Source of the DNA: Huintestinicola sp050874005
Lineage (GTDB): Bacteria; Bacillota; Clostridia; Oscillospirales; Ruminococcaceae
Assembly (NCBI RefSeq): GCF_050874005.1
Contig: NZ_JBNMJV010000006.1
Coordinates: 38,122-102,121, forward strand
DNA length: 64,000 nt
Direction: 5' to 3'
A program made the position numbers and the translations under genes. The notes below the pieces were generated by a model, which worked only from the letters and a program-made list of their open reading frames with translations, did no database searches and had not been told where the DNA came from. Position 1 is the stretch's first letter, and each line of letters opens with the position of its first letter. Below are positions 24,706-33,281 of the stretch, piece after piece.

Positions 24706-24725
24706 AAATATTCCCTTCCTTTCTT

Positions 24726-24812
24726 GAGAGTTTTGTGTTTTCCGTAAGGAAATTTCGGTCGTCAGACCGAAAAACAAAACTCGGAGTTTGAAAATCTTTG
24801 ATTTTCAAACTA
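24726..24812. repeat. Structured intergenic repeat, copy A
   Basis: An 87-bp element between smc and ftsY, nearly the same as 56790-56875. It begins GAGAGTTTTGTGTTTT and ends in a perfect hairpin GTTTGAAAATC/GATTTTCAAAC. An outer pairing GAGTTTTGT with ACAAAACTC encloses an inner hairpin TTTCGGTC/GACCGAAA. The two copies share both ends and differ only in the inner part, where copy B keeps complementary arms in part. Confidence 0.85.
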
Positions 24813-24836
24813 ATTCCTCCAAATATTTATTCATAT

Positions 24837-27800
24837 TTAGTCGGTTATATCTTCTGCAGGTGGCTGTTCCATTTTCAGAAGCCTTGAAATGCCTTTTTCC
24901 TGCATCGTTACGCCGTACATAACGTCCGCTTCCTCCATAGTTCCTCTACGGTGGGTAACGGTGATAAACTGGGTGGTATCGGTGAAATTATGAAGATACT
25001 GGGCGTATCTTGTAACGTTCATATCGTCAAGCGCCGCCTCGATCTCGTCAAGGATACAAAATGGCGCAGGACGGAGCCTCAGTATGGCAAAGTATATGGC
25101 AATAGCCACAAACGCCTGCTCGCCGCCCGACAGCAGGGACAGGCTTTTGATGACCTTGCCCGGGGGAGCCACGTTTATCTCAATTCCCGATTCAAGCACA
25201 TCGTCGGGGTCGGTGAGGGTAAGCTCAGCCTTTCCGCCGCCGAAAAGCTCGGTGAATATCTGCTTGAAGTTCTGATTTATGATATTGAAGCTTTCGGAGA
25301 ATTTCTGCTTCATTGTTTCTGTCAGCTCGTCGATAAGCTTTTCAAGCTCACGCTTGGAGCTGTTCACATCGGAAAGCTGTCCCGACATAAATTCGTATCG
25401 CTCCGAGACTTCCTTGTATTCCTCGATAGCCGAGAGATTTACCGTTCCGAGAGCTCTTATCTTCTGCTTTACGGTGCCGAGACGAAGACTTATTTCGGCG
25501 TTGTCTGCGTCCTTTATGGCAAGCTCCTCCGCTTCCGAGGGGTACAGCTCGTACTGCTCCGCCATATCGGAGATTATCTTGTCGTATGCGGACTGAGCAG
25601 ACTTGTGCCGCTCCTCGAGACGGGTCTTTTCGGCGCCGAATTTTTCCTTTTCGGCGTTCTGCTCCTTTATCCTGCTGCGAATTCCGTTGGAGCGCTTTTC
25701 AAGCTCAAGATTATTGCTCTGGGTTTCGGCGATCTCCGAATTTATTTCGGCAGTTCTGTCTCCTGCGCCTTTAAGCTCGCTCTCACGCCGGCGGATAAGC
25801 TCCTCTCTTTCGGCAATGAGCTTTTTCTGCTCCTCGATGGCAAGTGCGGACTTCACAGAGCTGTCGCCGATGCTCCTGCTCTGCTCTTCAAGAGCGGCAA
25901 GGCTTTCCTTGGCGGCTTCTCTGTCCTTTTCAAGCTCTGCTCTGCGTATTTTTAGGGCGGACATTTCCGAGGAAATATTTTCTCTTTCTTCCTTGAGCTT
26001 TTCAAGAAGTGCACCGTCTCTGCCCGATTTATCCTCGCCGTCGGCAATCTGTGCGTCAATTTTTTCAAGCTCTGCGGCGGCTTTCTCTGCGGCGGCTTTT
26101 GTTTCCTCAAAGCGCTTACGGAGTCGCAGGGTAAGCTCTTCCGCATTTTTCCTGCCGCTGACACTCTGCTCCTCAACCTGCTCGATACGCTTCATCTCGG
26201 CTTCAAATCTAATCCTGTCCTGCTCGATAATGCGTATCTCGTCCTTTGCCGCTTCAAGGTCTATCCGCATTTTGTCGGTCTCTGCCTTGAGTGCGGCGGC
26301 TTTGGATCTCATTTCCGCAAGACGGTTTTCATCTGCAGTAAGCTCGGCTGTTAACCGCTCGATCTCGTTTTTACGTGTGAGGACACCTGAGGAGCGGTTT
26401 GCTGAGCCTCCTGTGAAGGAACCGCCTGCATTGACAACCTGACCGTCAAGGGTGACTATTTTAAATCTGTAGTTATATTTTTTTGCAATGCTGCCTGCAC
26501 AGTCGATGTCCTCGGCAATTACCGTCCTGCCCAGCAGCGAGTTTACGATACCCGTAAATTTAGCATCGTATGTAACAATATCGCAGCCTAAAGCCACAAA
26601 TCCGCTGCAGCTTTCAAGCCCGCTTTCGTTAAGTCTGTTGCCCTTTACAGAGGTGATGGGGAGAAATGTGGCTCTGCCTGCGTTCATATCCTTGAGCATA
26701 CGGATACTGCGCTTTGCCGCTTCTTCGTCCTCGGTGACGATGTTCTGCAGTGCGCCGCCAAGGGCAGTTTCCACAGCCACGCTGTATTCAGAGGGAACGG
26801 TGAGTATCTGCGCCACAGAGCCGATTATGCCGCCTATCCTGCCGCTTTTGCCCGCTTTAAGTGCCTGCTTTACGGCGTGACCGAAGCCCTCCATTGAATT
26901 TTCCAGATCCTGCAGGATCTTTATCTTGTTTTCCTTTTCCCTTACGCCGATGGTAAGCTCGGAAAGCTCCTTTTCGGCGGCGGCAAGCTTTTCCGATCTT
27001 GCGGAAAACAGCCTGTTCATACCGCCTGAGCGGTTTTCCTGCTCGGCTTTTTTCTCCTCAAGGAGCTTTAAGCCGTCAAGCACCTCTTTGCGCTCGTTCT
27101 CAAGATTTTTTCTGCTTTCGGCAATGGCTTCAAGCTGTGCCTTTGCGGCATTTTCCTGCTCCTCAATTTCTTTGAGCGCATTGTCCGAGGAGCTTGCGGT
27201 GATTTTCAGCTCGGACTGCCTGATATAAAGCTTGTTAAGCTCTGCGGCGTGACCCGAAAATTCCTTTTCAAAGCCGTCCTGCCTGCCTGCGGCTTCTCTG
27301 AGCCTTTCCTCCGCTTCCGAAAAATCCTTGTCCGCCTGCTCGATATCCTTGCCTATCTTATCTATCTGAGCAAGCTTTTCCTCGGTGAGCCGCCTGTTTT
27401 CGCTGTCTGTCAGCTTGGCATTCTCCATCTGCTTTTCCAGATCGGCAATGTTTTCATTGAAATGGGTTATCTCGTTTTTATACACCGCAATGTCGGCGTG
27501 AAGCCCCGTGTTCGCCTTTTCGGCATCAAGAATGGCGTTTCTCAGCTGCTCAATGCGGATATTTCCCTTGGCGATGTCGCTGTAAACGGTTCTGTACTCC
27601 TCTTCGAGACGTTCGATATCCGCTTCGCATGAGGAATATTCCGAGGTGTTGATAAGCAGCTTATCGGAAAGCTCCGCAAGCTTTGCACGAAGCTCCGACA
27701 GCTCATGCACCCACACGGTTATCTCAAGGGATTTCTTTTCCTCGGAAAGCTCGATAAACTGCGCTGCCTTTTCCGACTGCTTTCTGAGAGGCTCAACTCT

Positions 27801-28400
27801 GCTTTCAAGCTCGGAGATGATGTCGGTCAGTCGCAGGATATTTTCTTCTGCCTGAGCAAGTCTCCTCTGAGCCTCTGCCTTTCTGAAACGGAATTTGGAA
27901 ATGCCTGCGGCTTCTTCAAAAATGCTTCGTCTCTCGCCCGATTTTGAGGAAACAATTTCCGCAACACGACCCTGTCCGATAATGGAATAGCCGTCACGTC
28001 CCAGACCCGTATCCATAAAAAGCTCGGAAACGTCCTTCAAGCGAACCTGCGCCCCGTTTATGATATACTCGCTCTCGCCGCTTCTGTAAAGCTTTCTCGT
28101 CACCGTTACCTCGGGAGCGTCTATATTTAAAATGCCCTTGTCGTTTACAATGCAAAGTGTGACCGCCGCAAAGCCCATAGGCTTGCGAAGCTCGGTTCCC
28201 GCAAAGATAACGTCCTCCATTTTCGCTCCACGGAGAGTTTTCGAGGACTGCTCGCCCAGCACCCAGCGCACAGCGTCGCCGATGTTGGATTTTCCGCTTC
28301 CGTTGGGACCCACAACTGCAGTTATGCCCTTGCCGAAGTCCAGCCTTATTTTATCGGGAAAGGACTTGAAGCCCTGAAGCTCAAGTGATTTTAAGTACAT
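24837..28400 (-). CDS. smc: Chromosome segregation protein SMC
   Basis: 1187 residues, full length. The N-terminal ATPase half has Walker A VGPNGSGKSNIGDAVRWVLG; two long coiled coils (about 170-500 and 680-1010) flank a hinge around residues 515-640 (GRIGGIIGSVAQIL... RTVIAEDIDCAG); the C-terminal half has the signature SLLSGGEQAFVAIAI and Walker B FCILDEIEAALDD. It organises and segregates the chromosome with ScpAB, whose genes are not in this window. It is part of the string rnc, Elp3-like, smc, ftsY. Confidence 0.98.
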   Translation of the reverse strand: MYLKSLELQGFKSFPDKIRLDFGKGITAVVGPNGSGKSNIGDAVRWVLGEQSSKTLRGAKMEDVIFAGTELRKPMGFAAVTLCIVNDKGILNIDAPEVTVTRKLYRSGESEYIINGAQVRLKDVSELFMDTGLGRDGYSIIGQGRVAEIVSSKSGERRSIFEEAAGISKFRFRKAEAQRRLAQAEENILRLTDIISELESRVEPLRKQSEKAAQFIELSEEKKSLEITVWVHELSELRAKLAELSDKLLINTSEYSSCEADIERLEEEYRTVYSDIAKGNIRIEQLRNAILDAEKANTGLHADIAVYKNEITHFNENIADLEKQMENAKLTDSENRRLTEEKLAQIDKIGKDIEQADKDFSEAEERLREAAGRQDGFEKEFSGHAAELNKLYIRQSELKITASSSDNALKEIEEQENAAKAQLEAIAESRKNLENERKEVLDGLKLLEEKKAEQENRSGGMNRLFSARSEKLAAAEKELSELTIGVREKENKIKILQDLENSMEGFGHAVKQALKAGKSGRIGGIIGSVAQILTVPSEYSVAVETALGGALQNIVTEDEEAAKRSIRMLKDMNAGRATFLPITSVKGNRLNESGLESCSGFVALGCDIVTYDAKFTGIVNSLLGRTVIAEDIDCAGSIAKKYNYRFKIVTLDGQVVNAGGSFTGGSANRSSGVLTRKNEIERLTAELTADENRLAEMRSKAAALKAETDKMRIDLEAAKDEIRIIEQDRIRFEAEMKRIEQVEEQSVSGRKNAEELTLRLRKRFEETKAAAEKAAAELEKIDAQIADGEDKSGRDGALLEKLKEERENISSEMSALKIRRAELEKDREAAKESLAALEEQSRSIGDSSVKSALAIEEQKKLIAEREELIRRRESELKGAGDRTAEINSEIAETQSNNLELEKRSNGIRSRIKEQNAEKEKFGAEKTRLEERHKSAQSAYDKIISDMAEQYELYPSEAEELAIKDADNAEISLRLGTVKQKIRALGTVNLSAIEEYKEVSERYEFMSGQLSDVNSSKRELEKLIDELTETMKQKFSESFNIINQNFKQIFTELFGGGKAELTLTDPDDVLESGIEINVAPPGKVIKSLSLLSGGEQAFVAIAIYFAILRLRPAPFCILDEIEAALDDMNVTRYAQYLHNFTDTTQFITVTHRRGTMEEADVMYGVTMQEKGISRLLKMEQPPAEDITD

Positions 28401-28415
28401 ATTAAAACCTCTGAA

Positions 28416-29432
28416 TTATTGTATGGTAAATTTCCTGCCGTTAACGGAAATAATTCCGGGCGGCAGGCTGTCGTCACGAATGAATGAAACCCTCTTGTCC
28501 GCAAAATAAGCCCTGTTCGACCGCTTGTGACCCACAAGTATACTCATATTGCGGTTTGCTGCCCTGCATTCTGCAAAGCCATCTTTTAAAAGTTCATTCT
28601 CAATTATCCCTTTTACCCATTCCGAGCGGACAACTTCTCCCAGTGCAGGGTGATAAAAGCCTGCCACAGCCCTGTCCTCAACGCTTTCCTCGGCGTGAAG
28701 TCCCAGGCGGATAATTTTTATCCCTGCTTCGGTAAAGCCTTTCATAAGCCTTGCACAGAGGGAAACGCACTCCTCAAAGGGATATAGCACGTATTCGCCC
28801 TTGTCAAAAAGCTCTGCAAGATATGTTCCCCGAAGCACCGTAACGGGATATATACGCACGGTTTTCGGGCATATTCCGATGATCTCGTTCATTGTGAAAA
28901 GCTCGTCATCGGGAGTGCTTTTGTAAAGCCCCACCATCATCTGGAGCCCAAGCTCAAAGCCCATTTCTTTTATAAGCCTTGAGGCTCTTTTCACGTCCTC
29001 TGCGGTATGACCTCTGAGATTTGCATGCAGAACGCTGTCTCTCATTGACTGCGCCCCAAGCTCTATTGCACCAACGCCGAATTTTTTCAGCAGCATAAGA
29101 ATTTCCTCGTCAATGCAGTCGGGACGAGTGGAAATTCTTATACTGCGAAAGCCGTCTTGTTCGGGCGTTTTCAGATATTTTGAAGCGCGTTCAAGCAGGG
29201 CGGTCATATAGTCCCTGTCGATAGCCGTAAAGCTGCCGCCGAAAAAGGCTATCTCTGTCTGAGCCCTGTCCTCGGGTGAGCTTATGCGCTCATAGGCTCC
29301 TCTGATGATATCCTCCGCCTCATCGGGGGTGGGGGCGTGAGAGGTGCTGCTTATTATCCGCTGGTCGCAAAATGAGCAGGCATTTGGGCAGCCCATATGA
29401 GGGATAAAAATGGATATATTGGCGTGGCTCAT
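28416..29432 (-). CDS. Radical SAM protein, Elp3-like
   Basis: 338 residues with the radical SAM cluster motif near the N-terminus (GCPNACSFC, C-x3-C-x2-C), GGSFTAID after it, and the Elp3-type pieces RISTRPDCIDEEILMLLKKFG and IELGAQSM. There is no acetyltransferase domain, so it is the short bacterial form that is regularly found between rnc and smc in Clostridia. Its substrate is unknown; tRNA wobble-uridine modification is the family association, not shown here. It follows rnc by one base. Confidence 0.92.
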   Translation of the reverse strand: MSHANISIFIPHMGCPNACSFCDQRIISSTSHAPTPDEAEDIIRGAYERISSPEDRAQTEIAFFGGSFTAIDRDYMTALLERASKYLKTPEQDGFRSIRISTRPDCIDEEILMLLKKFGVGAIELGAQSMRDSVLHANLRGHTAEDVKRASRLIKEMGFELGLQMMVGLYKSTPDDELFTMNEIIGICPKTVRIYPVTVLRGTYLAELFDKGEYVLYPFEECVSLCARLMKGFTEAGIKIIRLGLHAEESVEDRAVAGFYHPALGEVVRSEWVKGIIENELLKDGFAECRAANRNMSILVGHKRSNRAYFADKRVSFIRDDSLPPGIISVNGRKFTIQ

Positions 29433-29433
29433 A

Positions 29434-30141
29434 TCAGACCTCGCAGCCCATAAGTCTCAGCGCTTCCTTTGCAGCCTGCTGCTCTGCCTGTTTTTTGCTG
29501 TGACCTTCGCCGTGACCGATAACGTTGGTGTTAAGGCAGACCTCCACTACAAAATGCCTGTCGTGATCGGGTCCCGACTGGCTTCTCAGGACATACTCCA
29601 CCTTTTCCTCGGGATTTCGCTGGATTATCTCCTGTAATATGGTCTTGTAATCCTGGAGCTTCTTTGCGGAGTTTTTGTCAAGGTCCTTCGGTATAAAGCC
29701 TAAAACATATTCCCTTGCGGCTTCCATACCGCCGTCAAGGAAAACAGCCGCAATTACCGCTTCAAATGCGTCGGAAACAATTGAGGGACGGTTCCTGCCC
29801 CCCGTATTTTCCTCGCCCTTGCCAAGGAGAATGAATTCTCCGAGAGATATCTGCTTTGAAAATTCAAACAGCGCCTTTTCGCAAACCAGTGAAGCCCTTA
29901 TTTTGGTCAGGTCGCCCTCGGGCAGGTGCTTGAAATGATTGAAAAGATGCTCCGAGATCACGATGGAAAGCACGCTGTCACCGAGAAATTCAAGCCTTTC
30001 ATTTGAATTTCTTCCCTTTTTGCACTCGTTTGCATAGGAGGAGTGGGAAAGGGCTTCGTGAAGCAGATTTTTATTCTTAAAGCTGTAGCCGATCTTTTCT
30101 TCAAAGGCGGCAAGCCTTTCGCTTAAAGCCTTGTCTGTCAT
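29434..30141 (-). CDS. rnc: Ribonuclease III
   Basis: 235 residues. Cuts double-stranded RNA in rRNA and mRNA maturation. The RNase III signature NERLEFLGDSVLSIVISE with catalytic Glu and Asp, the second acidic pair in SDAFEAVIAAVFLDGG, and a C-terminal double-stranded RNA-binding domain from about residue 160 (DYKTILQEIIQRN... GHGEGHSKKQAEQQAAKEAL) are all present. A good promoter lies just upstream (30163-30191). Confidence 0.97.
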   Translation of the reverse strand: MTDKALSERLAAFEEKIGYSFKNKNLLHEALSHSSYANECKKGRNSNERLEFLGDSVLSIVISEHLFNHFKHLPEGDLTKIRASLVCEKALFEFSKQISLGEFILLGKGEENTGGRNRPSIVSDAFEAVIAAVFLDGGMEAAREYVLGFIPKDLDKNSAKKLQDYKTILQEIIQRNPEEKVEYVLRSQSGPDHDRHFVVEVCLNTNVIGHGEGHSKKQAEQQAAKEALRLMGCEV

Positions 30142-30162
30142 TTAAGACATATCCTTTCTTAT

Positions 30163-30191
30163 ATTGTAGCACATCTGTTCCTAAAAGTCAA
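30163..30191 (-). promoter_or_regulatory. Promoter of the rnc-smc operon
   Basis: Minus-strand TTGACT (30186-30191), 17-bp spacer, TACAAT (30163-30168), about 20 bp before the rnc start. Confidence 0.8.
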
Positions 30192-30254
30192 TAGCTTTTG
30201 GAAACTTTTACGGAATATTTACAAAATACCGACGGAACGGGAAAGCGTATAAAC

Positions 30255-31259
30255 TTACTCGCTCTTAGCCTTGCAGCTTTCCAGCGCTCTTGATATCTCG
30301 CCGATAACATCACCGTCAACACACTGCTTTGCCTGTCTGATGGCATTGTAGAAAGCCCTTGCGTCAGAGCTGCCGTGAGCCTTGATAACGGGCTTGGAAA
30401 TGCCCATCAGCACAGCGCCGCCCACTTCCTTGTAATCAAGCTTTTTCTTGAAAGCCTTGACCTTTTTCATAATGAGCAGGGCTGCTATCTTGCCTGTGAT
30501 ACCGTCTGTGAGCATACCTTTCAGCTCTCCCGCAAAGAAAGAGCCCATACCCTCATACAGTTTCAGAGCAATGTTTCCCGTAAATCCGTCGGAAACAGCC
30601 ACCTGACAAACTCCCTTGGGCATTTCTCTTGCTTCAAGGTTGCCGTAGAAATCAACCGGTGCAGCGGAAAGAAGCTTGTAAGCCTCCTTGTCAAGCTCTC
30701 TGCCCTTGGTGTCCTCAGCGCCCACATTCAGAAGTCCCACCTTGGGGGATTTTATGCCCATTACCTTTTCCATATAGCAGCTTCCCATAATTCCGAACTG
30801 CATAAGCATTTCGGGGCGGCAGTCAACGTTTGCGCCGCCGTCCATAAGGATAAGATGACCGTTTGCGGTGGGGAGAATTGGAGCGAGAGCGGGACGCTTT
30901 ACGCCCTTGAGCCGCTTTGCGATAAAGGTGGAGCCTACCACAAGAGCGCCCGTGCTGCCTGCGCTTACGAATGCGTCGCCCTTGTCGTCTGCCAGCGCCT
31001 GCAGACCCACCGCCATAGAGCAGTCCTTGCGGCTCTTGACGATCTCTGTAGGCTCCTCGTGAATGTCAATGACCGACTCGGTATGTATTATGGAAATTTT
31101 ATCGAGACTTATACCGTTTTTCTCGGCGGTCTCCTTGATAATTTTTTCATTTCCCGTAAGAGTTACCTCCACGCCGAAATCAGCCACAGCCTGAGCTGCG
31201 CCCTTTATGACCTCGAGAGGAGCGTTGTCTCCGCCGAATGCGTCAACGATAATGTTCAT
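30255..31259 (-). CDS. plsX: Phosphate acyltransferase PlsX
   Basis: 334 residues from the ATG at 31259 (AAAGGAAA upstream). Converts acyl-ACP to acyl-phosphate in the first step of phospholipid synthesis. N-terminal NIIVDAFGGDNAPLEVIKGA and the conserved SAGSTGALV, LMDGGANVDC and VSDGFTGNIALK segments identify it. In many Firmicutes acpP follows plsX; here rnc follows directly after a promoter, and no acpP is present. Confidence 0.96.
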   Translation of the reverse strand: MNIIVDAFGGDNAPLEVIKGAAQAVADFGVEVTLTGNEKIIKETAEKNGISLDKISIIHTESVIDIHEEPTEIVKSRKDCSMAVGLQALADDKGDAFVSAGSTGALVVGSTFIAKRLKGVKRPALAPILPTANGHLILMDGGANVDCRPEMLMQFGIMGSCYMEKVMGIKSPKVGLLNVGAEDTKGRELDKEAYKLLSAAPVDFYGNLEAREMPKGVCQVAVSDGFTGNIALKLYEGMGSFFAGELKGMLTDGITGKIAALLIMKKVKAFKKKLDYKEVGGAVLMGISKPVIKAHGSSDARAFYNAIRQAKQCVDGDVIGEISRALESCKAKSE

Positions 31260-31263
31260 ATTT

Positions 31264-31779
31264 TCATTTCCTTTCAATAAGTTCAATGACCTTAATGCCC
31301 ATATGCTCAAGGATAAATTCGGAAAATTCCTCATTGCTCACATTTCCCATAGCCTCTTTGGAAAGCAGATAGGCAAGATTTTTGCTTGTGTAGAAAAAAT
31401 AACATAAGCTGTTTGACCTGACAGCGGTGATATTTGAATAGGGGACAGTGACCGTTCTTTTTTTGGGAACGATAAGTATATCGACTGCTTCATTTCTGAA
31501 TGTGAATTTAAGAAGTGCCTTTGCTCTGAATAGTTTAATTGTTCCTATAAAAATAATTAGAGGGAGAAAAAAGAATATAAGAAAATATACGGTAATGAAC
31601 TGGATATCCGATTGAACAATTTCTGTTCTTATCAATAAGTAGGAAATTATCACGACAACGGATAGTAAAAGTCTCGGAACAGAGATAAGAAGTCCGATTA
31701 TCAGTATGGCAAGATACTGTTTCGGTTTCATCTGCCTGTATTTTATCTCGGATTCAAACTCGTAAATTACGTCATTCAT
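31264..31779 (-). CDS. YcxB-like membrane protein
   Basis: 171 residues: a basic N-terminus, two membrane segments (YLAILIIGLLISVPRLLLSVVV and VYFLIFFFLPLIIFIGTI), then a small beta-rich domain with TVPYSNITAVRSNSLCYFFYTSKNLAYLLSK and EEFSEFILEHMG, the pattern of YcxB-type proteins. Function unknown. It starts 4 bp after a 55-residue membrane microprotein and ends 4 bp before plsX, so it is in the same operon. Confidence 0.82.
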   Translation of the reverse strand: MNDVIYEFESEIKYRQMKPKQYLAILIIGLLISVPRLLLSVVVIISYLLIRTEIVQSDIQFITVYFLIFFFLPLIIFIGTIKLFRAKALLKFTFRNEAVDILIVPKKRTVTVPYSNITAVRSNSLCYFFYTSKNLAYLLSKEAMGNVSNEEFSEFILEHMGIKVIELIERK

Positions 31780-31783
31780 AAAA

Positions 31784-31951
31784 TCACCTCTTATATTTTA
31801 TTTTCAGCACAATGGAAACGATATTGAGCACAGCAACAGCTCCCCATATCACCGCCAAAACGTAATTCCCGTCAATGATGTTCAGAATACTGCAAGCGGC
31901 AGCGAGAACAATAATTACAATAGTGAGAATGAATTTGACCTTGTCGTTCAT
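31784..31951 (-). CDS. Two-helix membrane microprotein (55 aa)
   Basis: A short frame whose ATG overlaps the trmFO stop (ATGA), with AAGGAG 11 nt upstream inside the end of trmFO. Residues 6-23 (KFILTIVIIVLAAACSIL) and 31-50 (VLAVIWGAVAVLNIVSIVLK) are membrane helices separated by the turn NIIDGN; the end is KIKYKR. Its stop is followed after 4 bp by the YcxB-like start, whose ribosome binding site lies in its last codons. The tight packing makes it a real gene. Small proteins of this kind next to YcxB-like genes are known in Clostridia but uncharacterised. Confidence 0.78.
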   Translation of the reverse strand: MNDKVKFILTIVIIVLAAACSILNIIDGNYVLAVIWGAVAVLNIVSIVLKIKYKR

Positions 31952-33279
31952 AGTTCATTTATCTCCTTAAAATATCCCTCAAAAGCCTCCAAAGCCCTGT
32001 CGGCAACAGCCTGATATCTTTCCTGCTTGTTCTTGATACGTATGCCGATGTCGGGGAGAATGCCCATATTTGCGCCCATGGGCTGGAAATTCTCCACGCT
32101 CTCGTCGGAAATATATCGTGACAATGCGCCTATCATCGTTTCACGAGGGAGAATGAGCGGCTTTTTTTCTTCCATTCGGCGGACGATGTTTATACCTGCC
32201 ATAATTCCCGAAGCGGCGGACTCCATATAGCCCTCAACGCCTGTTATCTGCCCTGCGAAAAAGATCTCGGGGCGGCTTCTCATTGAGAAATCGCCGTTTA
32301 ACAGTCTCGGAGAGTCGATAAAGGAATTTCGGTGCATAACGCCGTACCGCATAAACTCTGCCTTTTCAAGCCCCGGTATCATCGAGAAAACACGCTTCTG
32401 CTCGGGAAATCTGAGGTTTGTCTGAAATCCCACAAGATTAAAAAGTGTCCCCTCCGCATTTTCACGTCTCAGCTGCACCACCGCATAGGGTTTGAGACCC
32501 GTTCTGCTGTCCGTCAGTCCCACAGGCTTCATTGCGCCGTATCTTGCGGCGTCCTCGCCTCTTTTGGCAAGTACCTCGATAGGCATACAGCCTTCATAGA
32601 CGGTGAAATCGTCTTTTGAATTTTCGGGACGGTCAAAGTCATGAACGGGAGCAGACTCGGCGTTTATCAGCTCGTGATGAAAGGCAAGATATTCTTCCTT
32701 AGTGAAAGGGCAGTTGATGTAATCGTCACCCCCTCTGCCGTAGCGTGCGGCAAAGAACGCCTTGTCCATATCAATTGACTCAAATGTGACAATAGGTGCG
32801 GCAGCGTCAAAAAAGCTGAGCCTTTTGCCGCAGAGCTCTCCGATATTGTCAGCAAGTTTTCCGTCGGTAAGAGGTCCGCTGGCAATTACGCAGTACCCCT
32901 CGGGTATGTCCTCCTGCTCACTCGAAACAAGGGTGATGTTCGGGTGGGAGAGAATTTTTTCCGTAACGCTGTCGGAGAATTTTTCCCTGTCAACGGCAAG
33001 TGCGCCGCCTGCCGCTACAGCGTTTTCCTCGGCGCAGGGAACTGTGAGAGAGCCAAGCCTGCGCATTTCCTCTTTGAGAAGTCCTGCCGCCGAATTTATC
33101 CGTGAGGCTTTCAGGGAATTTGAGCATACAAGCTCCGCAAAACCCTTGTATTTGTGGGCAGGGGAGTATTTCCCGGGCTTCATTTCCACAAGCCTTACCT
33201 TTGCGCCCCTGTTTGCCGCCGCCCACGCCGCCTCGCAGCCTGCAAGACCTGCGCCGATAACGGTTATATTTTTATCCAT
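31948..33279 (-). CDS. trmFO: tRNA uracil-54 methyltransferase TrmFO
   Basis: 443 residues from the ATG at 33279 (AAAGGAAA upstream). It methylates U54 of tRNA using methylenetetrahydrofolate and FAD. N-terminal FAD-binding IGAGLAGCEAAWAAANRG, then MKPGKYSPAHK, AELVCSNSLKA with the conserved Cys, and C-terminal GVEGYMESAASGIMAGIN. Starts 2 bp after the topA stop, the usual Firmicutes pairing. Confidence 0.97.
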   Translation of the reverse strand: MDKNITVIGAGLAGCEAAWAAANRGAKVRLVEMKPGKYSPAHKYKGFAELVCSNSLKASRINSAAGLLKEEMRRLGSLTVPCAEENAVAAGGALAVDREKFSDSVTEKILSHPNITLVSSEQEDIPEGYCVIASGPLTDGKLADNIGELCGKRLSFFDAAAPIVTFESIDMDKAFFAARYGRGGDDYINCPFTKEEYLAFHHELINAESAPVHDFDRPENSKDDFTVYEGCMPIEVLAKRGEDAARYGAMKPVGLTDSRTGLKPYAVVQLRRENAEGTLFNLVGFQTNLRFPEQKRVFSMIPGLEKAEFMRYGVMHRNSFIDSPRLLNGDFSMRSRPEIFFAGQITGVEGYMESAASGIMAGINIVRRMEEKKPLILPRETMIGALSRYISDESVENFQPMGANMGILPDIGIRIKNKQERYQAVADRALEAFEGYFKEINEL

Positions 33280-33281
33280 AA

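Noticed and set aside
24951..25955. 334-codon plus-strand frame opposite smc
   Set aside because: Antisense shadow; smc motifs on the minus strand are unambiguous.
30142..30254. acpP expected between plsX and rnc
   Set aside because: The 113-bp gap holds only a promoter; no acyl-carrier-protein frame is present.
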